A DNA stretch of 64,000 bases from Sorex araneus (lineage: Eukaryota; Chordata; Mammalia; Eulipotyphla; Soricidae). This document shows positions 20,275 through 26,828 of the stretch, piece after piece. Each line of letters begins with the position of its first letter. Position 1 is the first letter of the stretch. Position numbers and translations under genes: made by a program. The stretch lies in assembly GCF_027595985.1 (NCBI RefSeq), contig NC_073306.1:82695599-82759598 (forward strand), read 5' to 3'. The notes below the pieces were generated by a model. It was not told the DNA's origin, ran no database searches, and saw only the letters and a program-made list of their open reading frames with translations.

Positions 20275-22237
20275 TGGCCTAGGGCGGGGGAGGAGCGTCA
20301 TTACTGAGCACGGTGAGCTTGGCCCTCCGGGAGCGCAGGGCGGCCTCCGTGGCCTGGCACTCGTAGGAGGCGTCGTCGGAGAGTTCGGCGTCCGTGATCT
20401 CCAGGTTGTACTGCCCGGCGTCCGCGGAACCCACCACCCGGTACCTCGGCCAGGCTGCAGAGGGAGAAAGCAGACACACCTTGATCTGGGAGCCTGTCCC
20501 CCTCTCCCCCAAGCAGGACACGGGTCCTCCCTGTTTCCCCACCCCCCACCCCCCATGGCCCTCAGCCTCCTCCCAGGTCCTGGCACCCCGGGGCAGTTGC
20601 ATGGGCAGCCGCTGCCTTGACACAAGCCCCCAAGAGTGAGGTGGGAGCCCTCAGCGGGAGGGAGGGGCAGACAGGGAAGGCGGGGCATGGAGATGGAAGC
20701 TTAAAGCTGTTTGCAGACAAATGTCTCTAATAATAATAGGGGGGAAGGGAGGGAGGCAGTCTGCAGGGAGGAGAGGAGAGGGGGCGGCGAGAGCAGAGGG
20801 TGCTAGAAAATTCTGCACAGAAAGCTCAGCGGCCTCTGCCAGGGGACTCAAGGCAGGCCTCAGTGGGCCTCATCAGCAGGGCAGGCCAGTAACCCGTGGG
20901 GGCGAGGGGCTCTGGCTCCATGAGTCTGAAGAGCCAGTGGCCTGCATCACTGCCCTCTTCATCGACCTCCCTCCTGCTCTCTCCCCCTCCCCCTCTCTAC
21001 CTCTCTCTATTTTTCCTTCTTCCTCTTTCTCTTTCCCTCTCTCCCTTTCTTCCCTGCTCCTTGCTCTTTCACTCGCTCTCCCCCTACCTGGCTTACTCTC
21101 TTACTTCCCCCTTCCACCCCTCCACTCCCTCCCATTATCTCCCTCTGTCCAGGGGATATCGATCCTTCTTACTCCATATCTATTGATCTCTCTCTCTCTC
21201 TCTCTCCCTCTCTCTCTCTCTCTCCAGTTTCTTTCTCTTTCTACACAAATTTCCTGTCCCTGAACTGAGACAGGGAACCCACAGCCAATAATCCAACCTC
21301 TGGACAACAATAAGAATAAAAATACACACTCCCTCATAACCTTCTGTATGTTTATCATTAGATTGCAATGCAGAAAAAGCATTTTCACAAAGCAACTTCC
21401 ATCATTTGGTTCCAGGGCCACTGAAGCCACCAAGAGGCGGACTGGCCACGACAATTGTGCCCTGTGTCCACAGGAGCCAACCGAGATGCAGAGAGGGGGG
21501 AAGTGGGTACCCTAAGGGCGCCCAGCTGGCAGGAGGCCATGGCAGGACTTGACGCGGGTTCAACTCTGCCCCGAGGCCTTTCTAAATGTCTTTTCACTTT
21601 CTTTGGAATCCAGATTAGCGTTCGCTGTCATGGCTGGCCCTGTCTTACTTGTTTACAGCTTCAGTATGCTTGCCTCAGTTCCAGAGTGCCCCGTGAAGAC
21701 TCCTGGAAAGGCTCCTTGGCTCAGGCCTCCCTGAAGCCCACCCACTGCGAGGAGGGGTGCAGGGTCCCAGGGCCAGGCAGAGGGAGCTGGAGTACACAGG
21801 CAGGAGGTGGGGCCTGAGCAAGATGGTGAGTGAGGAGGGAAGGGGAAGCTGGGGGCAGGGGACACAGAAACGAGGCCCTGTGCAGCCTGAGCTGGCCCAA
21901 AGCCCCACTCACCTTGCTTTTTGGGTCACACCCGGAAATGCACAAGGGTTGCTCCTGGCACCTGCACTCAGGAATTTCTCCTGGCGGTGCTCAGGGGACC
22001 ATATAGGATGTTGGGAATCAAACTCGCGTCAGCCGCGTGCAAGGCAAACGCCCTCCCCACTGTGCTATGGCTCTAGCCCCCACTCACCTTTGAGGCCCTG
22101 GCCCATGCCCAGTGCCAGCCCATCCTTGGTCCACTGCACAATCCCCGAGTAGTTGAGCAGCACACAGGGGAGCACGGCCCGCTGCCCCGCCACCACGGTC
22201 TGGTCGGCTGGCTCCTGGCTGAAGCGGGTCTGGGTGC
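5387..22237 (-). CDS. KIRREL1: KIRREL1 (NEPH1), coding exons 2-15; exon 1 outside window
   Basis: Single-pass adhesion protein of the Ig superfamily. In the family it binds nephrin and other Neph proteins at the podocyte slit diaphragm and signals through tail tyrosines and a PDZ ligand. Exons (5' to 3'): 22088-22237, 20305-20454, 15762-15919, 13289-13439, 12113-12218, 11862-12010, 11586-11713, 10813-10939, 10617-10717, 8793-8991, 6835-6942, 6539-6678, 6050-6127, 5387-5863. All introns are GT-AG and phases join without a frameshift or internal stop. The total is 2222 bases, giving residues 19-757 plus a split Gly18. Five Ig domains have Cys pairs 42/100, 143/200, 244/287, 329/371 and 413/472. 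An RGD lies at 405-407, a membrane helix at about 497-520 and C-terminal Thr-His-Val at 755-757. Paralogues KIRREL2/3 are excluded by near residue-for-residue agreement with remembered human KIRREL1. The signal-peptide exon (about 52 coding bases) was not found and should lie upstream of this window. Confidence 0.97.
5864..6049 (-). other. KIRREL1: KIRREL1 intron 14 (186 bp)
   Basis: Donor GT at 6048-6049 after AAG, acceptor AG at 5864-5865. Short and C-rich, with no repeat seen. Confidence 0.95.
6050..6127 (-). CDS. KIRREL1: KIRREL1 exon 14
   Basis: Seventy-eight bases encode 26 residues (574-599) of the cytoplasmic tail, from SFKDD to EYEMK, phase 0 at both ends. The acceptor is CTGCAG at 6128-6133 and the donor GTGGGG starts at 6049. 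Because length and phases are multiples of three, skipping would keep frame. Confidence 0.97.
6128..6538 (-). other. KIRREL1: KIRREL1 intron 13 (411 bp)
   Basis: Unique GC-rich intron; no SINE or other repeat recognised. Donor GTGAGT starts at 6538, acceptor AG at 6128-6129. Confidence 0.95.
6539..6678 (-). CDS. KIRREL1: KIRREL1 exon 13 (juxtamembrane tail)
   Basis: Completes Ser527 and encodes residues 528-573, RKDVTLRK to KAIYS. Enters in phase 1 and leaves in phase 0. Acceptor CCAG at 6679-6682, donor GTGAGT from 6538. Confidence 0.97.
6679..6834 (-). other. KIRREL1: KIRREL1 intron 12 (156 bp)
   Basis: Short GC-rich intron without repeats. Donor GTGAGTATG starts at 6834. Confidence 0.95.
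6835..6942 (-). CDS. KIRREL1: KIRREL1 exon 12 (transmembrane exon)
   Basis: Completes Glu491 and encodes residues 492-526 plus the first base of Ser527. Residues 497-520 form an uninterrupted hydrophobic helix with a Gly/Ala-rich start and Phe-rich end. It is followed by the stop-transfer run YRRRK (521-525), which fixes the topology as extracellular N-terminus. The acceptor (AG at 6943-6944) is preceded by a pure T22 run in transcript sense. Confidence 0.97.
6951..6972 (+). repeat. A22 homopolymer = T22 polypyrimidine tract of exon 12 acceptor
   Basis: Twenty-two uninterrupted A on the plus strand. In KIRREL1 sense it is T22 ending 8 bases before the exon 12 boundary, so it must act as the polypyrimidine tract of this 3' splice site. 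Confidence 0.95.
7198..7291 (-). repeat. 5'-truncated LINE-1 3' end (94 bp)
   Basis: Shares with 24819-25422 the poly-T start, then 'ttattgaatcacc', a 'gttacaaa'-like block and the 'cacccatc' end. A perfect 15 bp target duplication 'ctcctctgatttctt' flanks it at 7183-7197 and 7292-7306, so this is a very short reverse-oriented insertion. Confidence 0.8.
7316..7846 (-). repeat. SINE split by an inserted 0.33 kb segment
   Basis: The 7316-7395 part carries 'cacacccagtggtgctta', 'ttactcctggct' and 'cactcagg'. The 7731-7846 part resumes with 'ggaccatatgggatgctggg', 'attgaacctgg', 'aggcaaacaccctcccc' and 'ctgtgctctggct'. Together they form one antisense SINE interrupted near its 'actcaggaatca' motif by the segment at 7396-7730. 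Confidence 0.8.
7396..7730. repeat. Duplicated segment, copy 1 (derived, inserted in a SINE)
   Basis: Matches 10972-11300 along its full length with about 16 substitutions, a 7-base insertion and a one-base deletion by my hand alignment (about 95% identity), in the same orientation. It lies inside a SINE, so this copy is the younger one. No target duplication was seen. The left junction shares 'caggaggcctgg' with the source. Confidence 0.9.
8119..8294 (+). repeat. Full-length shrew SINE with 17 bp target duplication
   Basis: Complete element: head 'ggggctggagcaatagcaca', B-box-like 'ggttcgatcc', body 'cagcatcccatatgg', end 'gggtgtgacccaaaaa' and A-tail. Flanked by 'aagacggaacagattcc' at 8102-8118 and 8295-8311. 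Antisense to KIRREL1. Confidence 0.95.
8793..8991 (-). CDS. KIRREL1: KIRREL1 exon 11 (second half of Ig5)
   Basis: Encodes residues 425-490 and the first base of Glu491. It holds the YNC cysteine (472) that pairs with 413 and a sequon at Asn471. It ends in the IIQLEER strand just before the membrane exon. Acceptor CCAG at 8992-8995, donor GTGTGT from 8792; phase 0 in, 1 out. Confidence 0.97.
9267..9431 (-). repeat. Shrew SINE, near full length
   Basis: Antisense copy: 'ttggggtcacatccggcaat', 'ggggttactcct', 'actcaggaattactcctgg', 'gtcagccgcatgc', ending 'ctctggcccc'. Confidence 0.9.
9660..9815 (-). repeat. Shrew SINE, diverged
   Basis: Antisense: 'gggccacacctgctgatgtt', 'ctcctggctctgcgctcagg', 'ggggctcaggggaccat', 'gtgcaaggcaagcgccctac'. 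Older than the neighbour at 9267. Confidence 0.8.
10186..10265. other. AT-rich unique block in intron 10 (possible conserved element)
   Basis: A stretch with TCATTAAATG, GGTTAATGGTCATGG and GGAATTAATGG words stands out from GC-rich surroundings and matches no repeat I know. It has homeodomain-type TAAT cores. Function is only a guess. Confidence 0.2.
10400..10520 (-). repeat. MIR-type relic
   Basis: Contains 'caggaaactgaggctcaaga' followed by a 'gagcagggaagg' region, as in the antisense MIR core with its 'aggaaactgaggctcagaga' motif. Confidence 0.5.
10617..10717 (-). CDS. KIRREL1: KIRREL1 exon 10 (first half of Ig5, RGD)
   Basis: Completes Gly391 and encodes residues 392-424. It contains Cys413 and an Arg-Gly-Asp at 405-407, the annotated potential attachment motif of the family. 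Acceptor CCCAG at 10718-10722, donor GTGAGT from 10616. Confidence 0.97.
10718..10812 (-). other. KIRREL1: KIRREL1 intron 9 (95 bp)
   Basis: Shortest intron of the gene; donor GTGAGTGACC starts at 10812. Confidence 0.95.
10813..10939 (-). CDS. KIRREL1: KIRREL1 exon 9 (second half of Ig4)
   Basis: Encodes residues 349-390 and the first base of Gly391. It has the classic DAGTYTC motif with Cys371. Acceptor CCCAG at 10940-10944. Confidence 0.97.
10940..11585 (-). other. KIRREL1: KIRREL1 intron 8 (646 bp), source of the duplicated segment
   Basis: Donor GTAGAC starts at 11585. More than half of the intron (10972-11300) is the segment that recurs in intron 11. It ends only 32 bases before the exon 9 acceptor. 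Confidence 0.95.
10972..11300. repeat. Duplicated segment, copy 2 (apparent source)
   Basis: Uninterrupted unique sequence here, with the near-identical copy at 7396-7730. It is not flanked by SINE halves, so it is inferred to be the original location. Confidence 0.9.
11586..11713 (-). CDS. KIRREL1: KIRREL1 exon 8 (first half of Ig4)
   Basis: Completes Phe306 and encodes residues 307-348. It holds Cys329 and the [12 protein letters not shown] strands of a C2-type Ig domain. Acceptor CTCAG at 11714-11718; leaves in phase 0 after Met348. Confidence 0.97.
11862..12010 (-). CDS. KIRREL1: KIRREL1 exon 7 (second half of Ig3)
   Basis: Completes Arg256, encodes 257-305 and the first base of Phe306. 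Cys287 pairs with 244; there is a sequon at Asn297. Val263 and Glu292 differ from the Leu and Lys I recall in human. Introns on either side are only 148 bp (11714-11861) and 102 bp (12011-12112). Confidence 0.97.
12113..12218 (-). CDS. KIRREL1: KIRREL1 exon 6 (first half of Ig3)
   Basis: Completes His221 and encodes 222-255 and two bases of Arg256. It contains Cys244 in the context VVFTCQA. Acceptor TGCAG at 12219-12223; donor GTGCAA from 12112. Confidence 0.97.
12219..13288 (-). other. KIRREL1: KIRREL1 intron 5 (1070 bp)
   Basis: Contains a LINE-like AT-rich block (12266-12520), otherwise unique sequence. A short C/CA-rich run lies at about 12917-12940. Confidence 0.95.
12266..12520 (-). 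repeat. Probable LINE 3' end (diverged)
   Basis: Begins with T/A-rich sequence, then 'ggttgctcacagtaatttatta', 'caatattctaacaccaa' and 'ccaccaccattctgcc'. This wording resembles the antisense LINE-1 3' ends elsewhere in the window. No target duplication found. Confidence 0.5.
13289..13439 (-). CDS. KIRREL1: KIRREL1 exon 5 (second half of Ig2)
   Basis: Encodes 171-220 and the first base of His221. Cys200 (VFTCRS) pairs with Cys143. Acceptor CCCCAG at 13440-13445, donor GTGAGG from 13288. Confidence 0.97.
13785..13918 (-). repeat. Shrew SINE, old
   Basis: Antisense: 'gggtcgatgcccagtggtgc', 'tcagggatcactcttggca', 'gggaaccatgtggggtgcag', then a decayed head. Confidence 0.75.
13975..14178 (-). 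repeat. Shrew SINE with expanded (TTTA)n tail
   Basis: Near-intact antisense SINE from 14012, whose A-tail has become a TTTA tetramer run (about 13967-14013). Target duplication 'atgtgcttttattt' starts at 13960 and again at 14179. Confidence 0.9.
15310..15535 (+). repeat. MIR element
   Basis: Recognisable MIR order: 'gtgaccttggacaagt', a 'ctcagtgacc...cttcctc' block, 'gaggattgaaagaga' and 'gcgcctggcaccttgtagatg'. Confidence 0.7.
15762..15919 (-). CDS. KIRREL1: KIRREL1 exon 4 (first half of Ig2)
   Basis: Completes Ile118 and encodes 119-170. It holds Cys143 (NLTCRA), Trp156 and a sequon at Asn140. Acceptor CACAG at 15920-15924, donor GTGAGA from 15761. Confidence 0.97.
16455..16594 (+). repeat. 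Shrew SINE, diverged
   Basis: Forward: 'ggagccataggacagtgggg', 'cttgccttgcatgaggctga', 'tccctggcaccgcatatg', 'ctgccaggagtatccctgag'. Confidence 0.75.
17596..17626. repeat. (GT)n microsatellite
   Basis: About 15 GT units in intron 3. Confidence 0.95.
18697..18878 (-). repeat. Full-length shrew SINE
   Basis: Antisense, with poly-T, 'gctttttgggtcacacccag', 'gatcgaacccgggtcggcc' and 'gctatcgctccggcccc'. Target duplication 'aggctgggactc' (18685-18696) and 'aggctgggagtc' (18879-18890), one mismatch. Confidence 0.95.
19062..19141. repeat. Two-copy 40 bp tandem repeat
   Basis: Units 19062-19101 and 19102-19141 share the order 'gtc(c/t)gtcctgccc(c/t)tagtc' then 'ccgtctgtcctgac', with about 4 differences. 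Confidence 0.85.
20211..20272. repeat. (GT)31 microsatellite next to exon 3 donor
   Basis: Sixty-two bases of perfect GT; in KIRREL1 sense a (CA)31 occupying intron positions +33 to +94 after the exon 3 donor. Confidence 0.97.
20305..20454 (-). CDS. KIRREL1: KIRREL1 exon 3 (second half of Ig1)
   Basis: Completes Ala68, encodes 69-117 and the first base of Ile118. It holds the SYEC motif with Cys100. Acceptor TGCAG at 20455-20459. The donor is GTAATG, weaker than the GTGAGT sites of most other exons of this gene. Confidence 0.97.
20963..21243. repeat. Polypyrimidine (CT-rich) tract
   Basis: About 280 bases almost wholly C and T on the plus strand, with a purer (CT)n at about 21186-21226. In the transcript it is purine-rich (GA). 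Confidence 0.9.
21911..21912 (-). promoter_or_regulatory. Duplicate (cryptic) splice donor of exon 2
   Basis: Minus-strand CAAG|GTGAGTG, an exact 10-base copy of the true donor (AAG|GTGAGTG, GT at 22086-22087) made by the SINE target duplication. Its use would add 175 bases to exon 2 and reach TAG at 22065-22067 after seven extra codons. Confidence 0.8.
21916..22080 (-). repeat. Shrew SINE inserted at the exon 2 splice donor
   Basis: Antisense on the plus strand, hence sense in the KIRREL1 transcript: 'gctttttgggtcacacccgg', 'gaccatataggatg', 'gccgcgtgcaaggcaaacgc', 'ctctagcccc'. The target duplication 'cactcacctt' lies at 21906-21915 and 22081-22090. The right copy is the exon 2 donor itself. 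Confidence 0.93.
22088..22237 (-). CDS. KIRREL1: KIRREL1 exon 2 (first half of Ig1)
   Basis: Starts inside the Gly18 codon (last two bases) and encodes 19-67 plus one base of Ala68. It begins at the mature N-terminus (TQTRFSQEP) and carries Cys42, Trp53 and a sequon at Asn46. Acceptor GGCAG at 22238-22242; donor GTGAGTG from 22087. Confidence 0.97.
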
Positions 22238-22989
22238 CTGCCAACAGCAAAGTGGCCCCGGGTCAGGAGGTGAGAGCAGGGGACGCCACCAAGACGGCCC
22301 CTCCGACTCCCGCTCTCTTCCTACATCCGGCCAGAGAGAAGCTGCAGGGGCGGGGTGCTGGGGGAAGTCCCCCTAGGACCCCAGATCCTCCTGACCCCGC
22401 CTTCCGCTCCCCTGCAGGACGTTGCCACCCGCTGCTCTGGATTCTTTTCTCCCTCCATGGCCCACGCGGCTTCATGTGAGGTCGAGCCCCAGCCCTTCCT
22501 CATGCAGGGAGAGACACAGATGTTCGGGAGGCAAGTAACTTCTCAAGGAACCTGGGGAGCAAGGGTAGGGTGAGGACGGGAGGCTGCGACCTCGCCCCAG
22601 CCGCAGGCCATGAGGGGGAGTGATGTGACAGTCACCTCCTTGGAATGTCACAGCCCTTCCTGGGACATGAGCCTCAGAAACAAACTTGAGGGAGCTCCTG
22701 TAAGCCACGATACCGAGGATGGTTCCCTACAGTAGGTGCAGGCAGAGAACACACCCAGGGTCACGCGTGCTGGTGTGGGGACAGCCCGGCAGCTCTGATC
22801 CACCTTTTGGGTGCACCTGCCCTGACCTCGTTTGCCCCTCGTTTCCAGCACCGGGGGGCATGAGAGTGTGAACACAGACACATGCGTGCCACCCACAGCC
22901 CTCCCCGTGCACCCAGCGGGAGGCACCGGCCATGTGACTCGGCTCCGCTCTCCCTCCGGCTGCGGGAGCTACACATGGCTGCCTGCTGG

Positions 22990-23070
22990 CAGCTCGGCTC
23001 GGCCGGGAGCATTTGATTAGAGAACTGCAGAGTAATTGCCTTTAATTGTGGAGCCTAAATGGAGCGGGGA
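22990..23070. other. AT-rich unique block (possible conserved element)
   Basis: Words TTTGATTAGAG, GTAATTGCCTTTAATTG and GGGGAATTGGATTG stand out from GC-rich context and are not a known repeat. Conservation cannot be tested here. Confidence 0.2.
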
Positions 23071-24004
23071 ATTGGATTGTGGGTTCCATACCCCGCCCCC
23101 CCCAACACACTGCTTGCACCCACCCACTCTGCGAGCACTAGTTGAGCACTGGTGAACGAGCCAATGACCATCAGCTTCCTGTGCCAGGCCTTGGGAAAGA
23201 GGAAAGGGAGCTTCTGAGGACAGCAAAGAGAGGGGCTCCCTAGCCAATCCCAAGTGGGTCAGGCCATCACAGCCAAACTTGGTTTTCCCTAGAAGTCAGG
23301 GATTCCCTCTTCCTCCCCAGCTCAAGACCCTACAGAGACCCGATCCCTAAGTCCAACCCGTTTTAAACCCCACCCCCCCAAACTTATCAGGTCTTCCCTC
23401 ATTCTTGTGTGTGGACAGTTCCCAGACCTCCAAGACACCAGCGATGAGACCCTCATTTCATTCTATCTCTTACTCCTGACCATTCTTTCTCCTCAAGTTC
23501 CACTTCTCCCCTTCTTTCCAAATATCCTCCCACTTCCAGGAAGCCCTCCTAGACTGATCTCTTGGCTCTCTGTGTCACCCGTCAGGAGACTCCAGTCCCA
23601 AACTCCCAGAGGCTGTGCCCATGTTGTCAGTCATCAGTGGCTAGAAGGCAGCTGGAGAGAAGGGTGGTACGCAGAGACCTTACTCAGTCAGAGGGGGGCG
23701 CTCTCCTCCATACCATGTTAAGAACCAGGGGCCCTGCTGGACCTGACAGTGGTCAGTGTGTATATGATTTCAGCCTGTTTCGGATAATTGTGCAAACCCA
23801 GCCCTTAGGTCAGTGGCCAGGCCCTCCCCACACTGAGAGAGAGTTGTCCCTCCCGACACTGTCTGGAACTGACAAGTGACCTCACAACCCACCTCACCCA
23901 TGTCTTCTAAGCAGGCAAAGGATAAACTGCACCCTCCTCCCCAACTTCCTGGGATTAGGGTGGCAGGTGCTGAGATCCTGGGGGAGGGGGTAGGTCAGGT
24001 GAGC

Positions 24005-24075
24005 AGGCAGCATTATTAATTCAGGCATTGCCCTCATTATTATTCAAATTTATTCATACCCTTGCGCATTTCTCT
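24005..24075. other. AT-rich unique block (possible conserved element)
   Basis: Contains GCATTATTAATTCAGGC and CTCATTATTATTCAAATTT, with several homeodomain-type TAAT cores. No repeat match. Confidence 0.2.
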
Positions 24076-24818
24076 AGAGCAGCTAGCAAGCTGCAAACTC
24101 TCCACACTGACACTGATGGTTCTCCTTCCCGTGTCCGCCCTCCCCAGCCCTCAACCCCCCCGCCCCCAACCGGGGTCCACGTAAAGAGCTTAGGAGCAGA
24201 GTGGCCTGTGAGCCTCACTTCCAAAAAGCCGTCAGAGTCACAGCTGGCCAGCAGGGCCCCGGGTGCTCAGGCTTCCCCGGAACCTGCGGAGGACAGTGAG
24301 AAGCTGGCTCTGGTCATTGTGCATGGCAGCAGCTGACCCCGTGGAGGGACAGCAGGACAATTTGGGAGTCGGAGGCACGGGAAGGGTGACCTTGGAAGTG
24401 TCTCTGGTCTGCCACTGCAGAGGGAGCTGCAGGCCTGGGTTAGAGCCTCAAGACAGGGGTGGGGGGCTGCCTTCTGTTTGTTCACATAAGAGAATAAAAG
24501 AAGGCCCAAAAAGGAGGCAGCAGGCCCAGGAAGTTGAAACCTTTGACCCAGAGCATCCGGGCGTGTCACCTCCTCTCCTTGCCCCATCTCCCTGGCTAGT
24601 GAGCCGCCACCTAGGGCCACTGGGACCCTGAGCAGGCACAGGTATGGTATGTGAGCTGCCCGTATGCCCGTGCCTGTGCCCATCAAGCCACAGCTATGAC
24701 CCTCTAGGCAGGCAGGGAAGGGCCGGACACCTGCACAGAACATGGGGCAGTGAGGGCCATGCCCGCCTTCCTGGGGGCTGAGCAGACCCTCGGGGCTTGG
24801 TTCTGTGGAAGCAATTTA

Positions 24819-25422
24819 TTATTTTTTAATTTTTTTAATGAATCACCGTGAGATAGTTACAGACTTTTGTGCTTACGTTTCAGTCATACAGTGATTGAGT
24901 GCCCATCCCTCCACCAGTGCCCATTCTCCACCACCAATGTTCCCAGTATCCCTCCCGCCCCCCTTCACCCCCCCCCACTCTGGCAGGCACATTCCCTTTT
25001 AATCTCTCTCTCCTTTTGGGTGTTATGGTTCGCAATACGGGTACTAAGCGGCCATCATGTTCGGTCCATAGTCTACTTTCAGCACACATCTCCCATCCTG
25101 AGCTAGCCCTCCAATCATCATTTACTTGGTAGTCCCGTCTGTATCTCAGCTGCCTTTTCCCCCAGCATGTGAGGCCAGCTTCCAAGCCATGGAGCAATCC
25201 TCCTGGACCTTGTTTCCGCTATCTTGGGTGCTAGTCTCCCATTCTGTTACTTTATATTCCACAAATGAGTGCAATTCTTCTATGTCTGTCTCTCTCTCTG
25301 TCTCTGTGTGACTCATTTCACTTATCATGATACTCTCCATGTTGATCCACTTATATGCAAATTTTATGACTTCATCTTTTCTAACAGCTGCATAGTATTC
25401 CATTGTGTAGATGTACTAGAGT
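24819..25422 (-). repeat. 5'-truncated LINE-1 (604 bp) with perfect target duplication
   Basis: Reverse-oriented: 3' tail at 24819, 3' UTR, then the end of ORF2. The minus-strand frame 25146-25403 starts MEYYAAVRKDE, typical of the LINE-1 ORF2 C-terminus. Flanked by 'tgtggaagcaattta' at 24804-24818 and 25423-25437, 15/15 identical. Confidence 0.93.
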
Positions 25423-26367
25423 TGTGGAAGCAATTTAGTGTGGAGCCCAAGGGGCAAGGTTCTCTCTCCCTGGAGAGAACCCAGAGAGGAGGGAGGGGAA
25501 CTCAACTCAGGGACTCAGGGACAGGCAGCCCACAGGTGTCTCCTGCTCACAGCCTCTGTGACCAGGGAAGGAGCAGAGATAGCACCCAGAGGCTCGGGGG
25601 CTCCTACCTGGCCCTGCAGAGGATAGAGCCCCAAGTGACTCCTCTGCACTCAGCCCACAGCAAGCTGTCACTCCTGCACACCCTTTGCCACCAGTCTTTC
25701 CCTGGGCACACCACTGCCAAAGTCACCTCCTCTGCAAAGTCCCCATGCCTGCTTGCCCTCTGAGACCTGTGCCAGGCCTGTTGCAGGGGTTCCCGAGAAG
25801 CCTGGCCCAAGCGAACATGTACTGCGTGCCCTTTAGTGAGAGGAGAACAGGACTGGGAGTCAGTCCAGGGGGTGGCAGCGGGGGGTGCGGGGGCTCCCTG
25901 GGAGGGACTCTGGAAGGTTCTGACATGACAATGATGGGGCTGGGTGTGAGGAGATGAGGCGACTGTTAGAGGAAAAGCCTGGAAAGTGAGTGGTGGGTAC
26001 AGGAGAGCTCCACAGCAGAGGCCAGAGAGACGCAACCGCAGACGACATGCAAGCCTGGCACACAGAGGCCCTGCTCAGCATCTCCGGGGAGACCTCCCCC
26101 TGCCCAGCCCCGAAAAGGAAAAAGAATAAAACAAGCAGGAAGTTAGACGTGTCGGGGGTGCAGCCACCAATAGTGGGGATCAGGTGTGTTTTGAGAGTCC
26201 AGGGGCTCTCTCTCTGGTCACTGGATGTCATGGACACACAGACCCTCTCGCACTTACTCACACCTGCCTCTGAATTCCCGCAGCCCGGTCCCATGCTCCC
26301 AGCTCCCCTCCAGGACATAAAGCCTAGAAGGTAGGGCTGCAGAGGGCCCGGAGGCACGGAATTGGGA

Positions 26368-26415
26368 GTAGCCCCCGAGAACCTCCGAGTGTGGCCCCCA
26401 CACCCAAAACAAGCA
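26368..26415 (+). repeat. SINE 3' fragment
   Basis: 'ggagtagcccccgagaacct...gagtgtggcccccacaccc' resembles the forward SINE 3' half. Short and diverged. Confidence 0.4.
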
Positions 26416-26613
26416 AACAGGAGGGGTCTAGCTTGCAGTAGGGTTGTGCTACGAGGCCAAGAGAGGCAGGTGAGAGGAACAGGGAGGGCCTGACACAGAT
26501 ACACACGGAAACAGAAGCACCCCTGTGCAGCATGCAGCAGGCTGGGCCACTGGCAACTGTCGCTCAGGGGGCGCGCCCAGGGCCAGTGCGGCTGGTCCTT
26601 GCCTGCATTTTTA

Positions 26614-26828
26614 TTTTTTTTTTTATTTTTTTTTTTATTTTTATTTTTATTTTTTTTTTTTTTTGCTTTTTGGGTCACACCTGGCGATGCACAAGGGTCA
26701 CTCCTGGCTCTGCACTCAGGAATTACCCCTGGCGGTGCTCAGGGGACCATATGGGATGCTGGGAATCGAACCCGGGTCGGCCGCGTGCAAGGCAAACGTC
26801 CTACCCGCTGTGCTATCACTCCAGCCCC
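26614..26828 (-). repeat. Full-length shrew SINE with long T-rich tail
   Basis: Intact antisense body ending 'gctatcactccagcccc', with a 65-base T-rich tail. Target duplication 'ttgcctgcattttta' at 26599-26613 and 26829-26843, perfect. Confidence 0.95.

Larger units (their letters stand above)
15920..20304 (-). other. KIRREL1: KIRREL1 intron 3 (4385 bp)
   Basis: Largest fully contained intron. Holds two SINEs, two GT tracts and a 40 bp tandem pair. The longest uninterrupted open frame on the minus strand around 19762-20688 is compositional and runs through exon 3 out of frame. No extra exon is supported. Confidence 0.95.
20455..22087 (-). other. KIRREL1: KIRREL1 intron 2 (1633 bp)
   Basis: Contains a long C/T-rich tract (20963-21243) with a (CT)n core, and a SINE abutting the exon 2 donor. 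The rest is unique. Confidence 0.95.

Noticed and set aside
19762..20688. Minus-strand open frame of 308 codons spanning exon 3
   Set aside because: It reads exon 3 in the wrong frame for KIRREL1 and translates the GT repeat as a long Thr-His run. The splice-consistent frame is the real one.
25146..25403. 85-codon frame beginning MEYYAA as a novel gene
   Set aside because: It is the decayed C-terminal end of LINE-1 ORF2 inside an insertion with target duplications.
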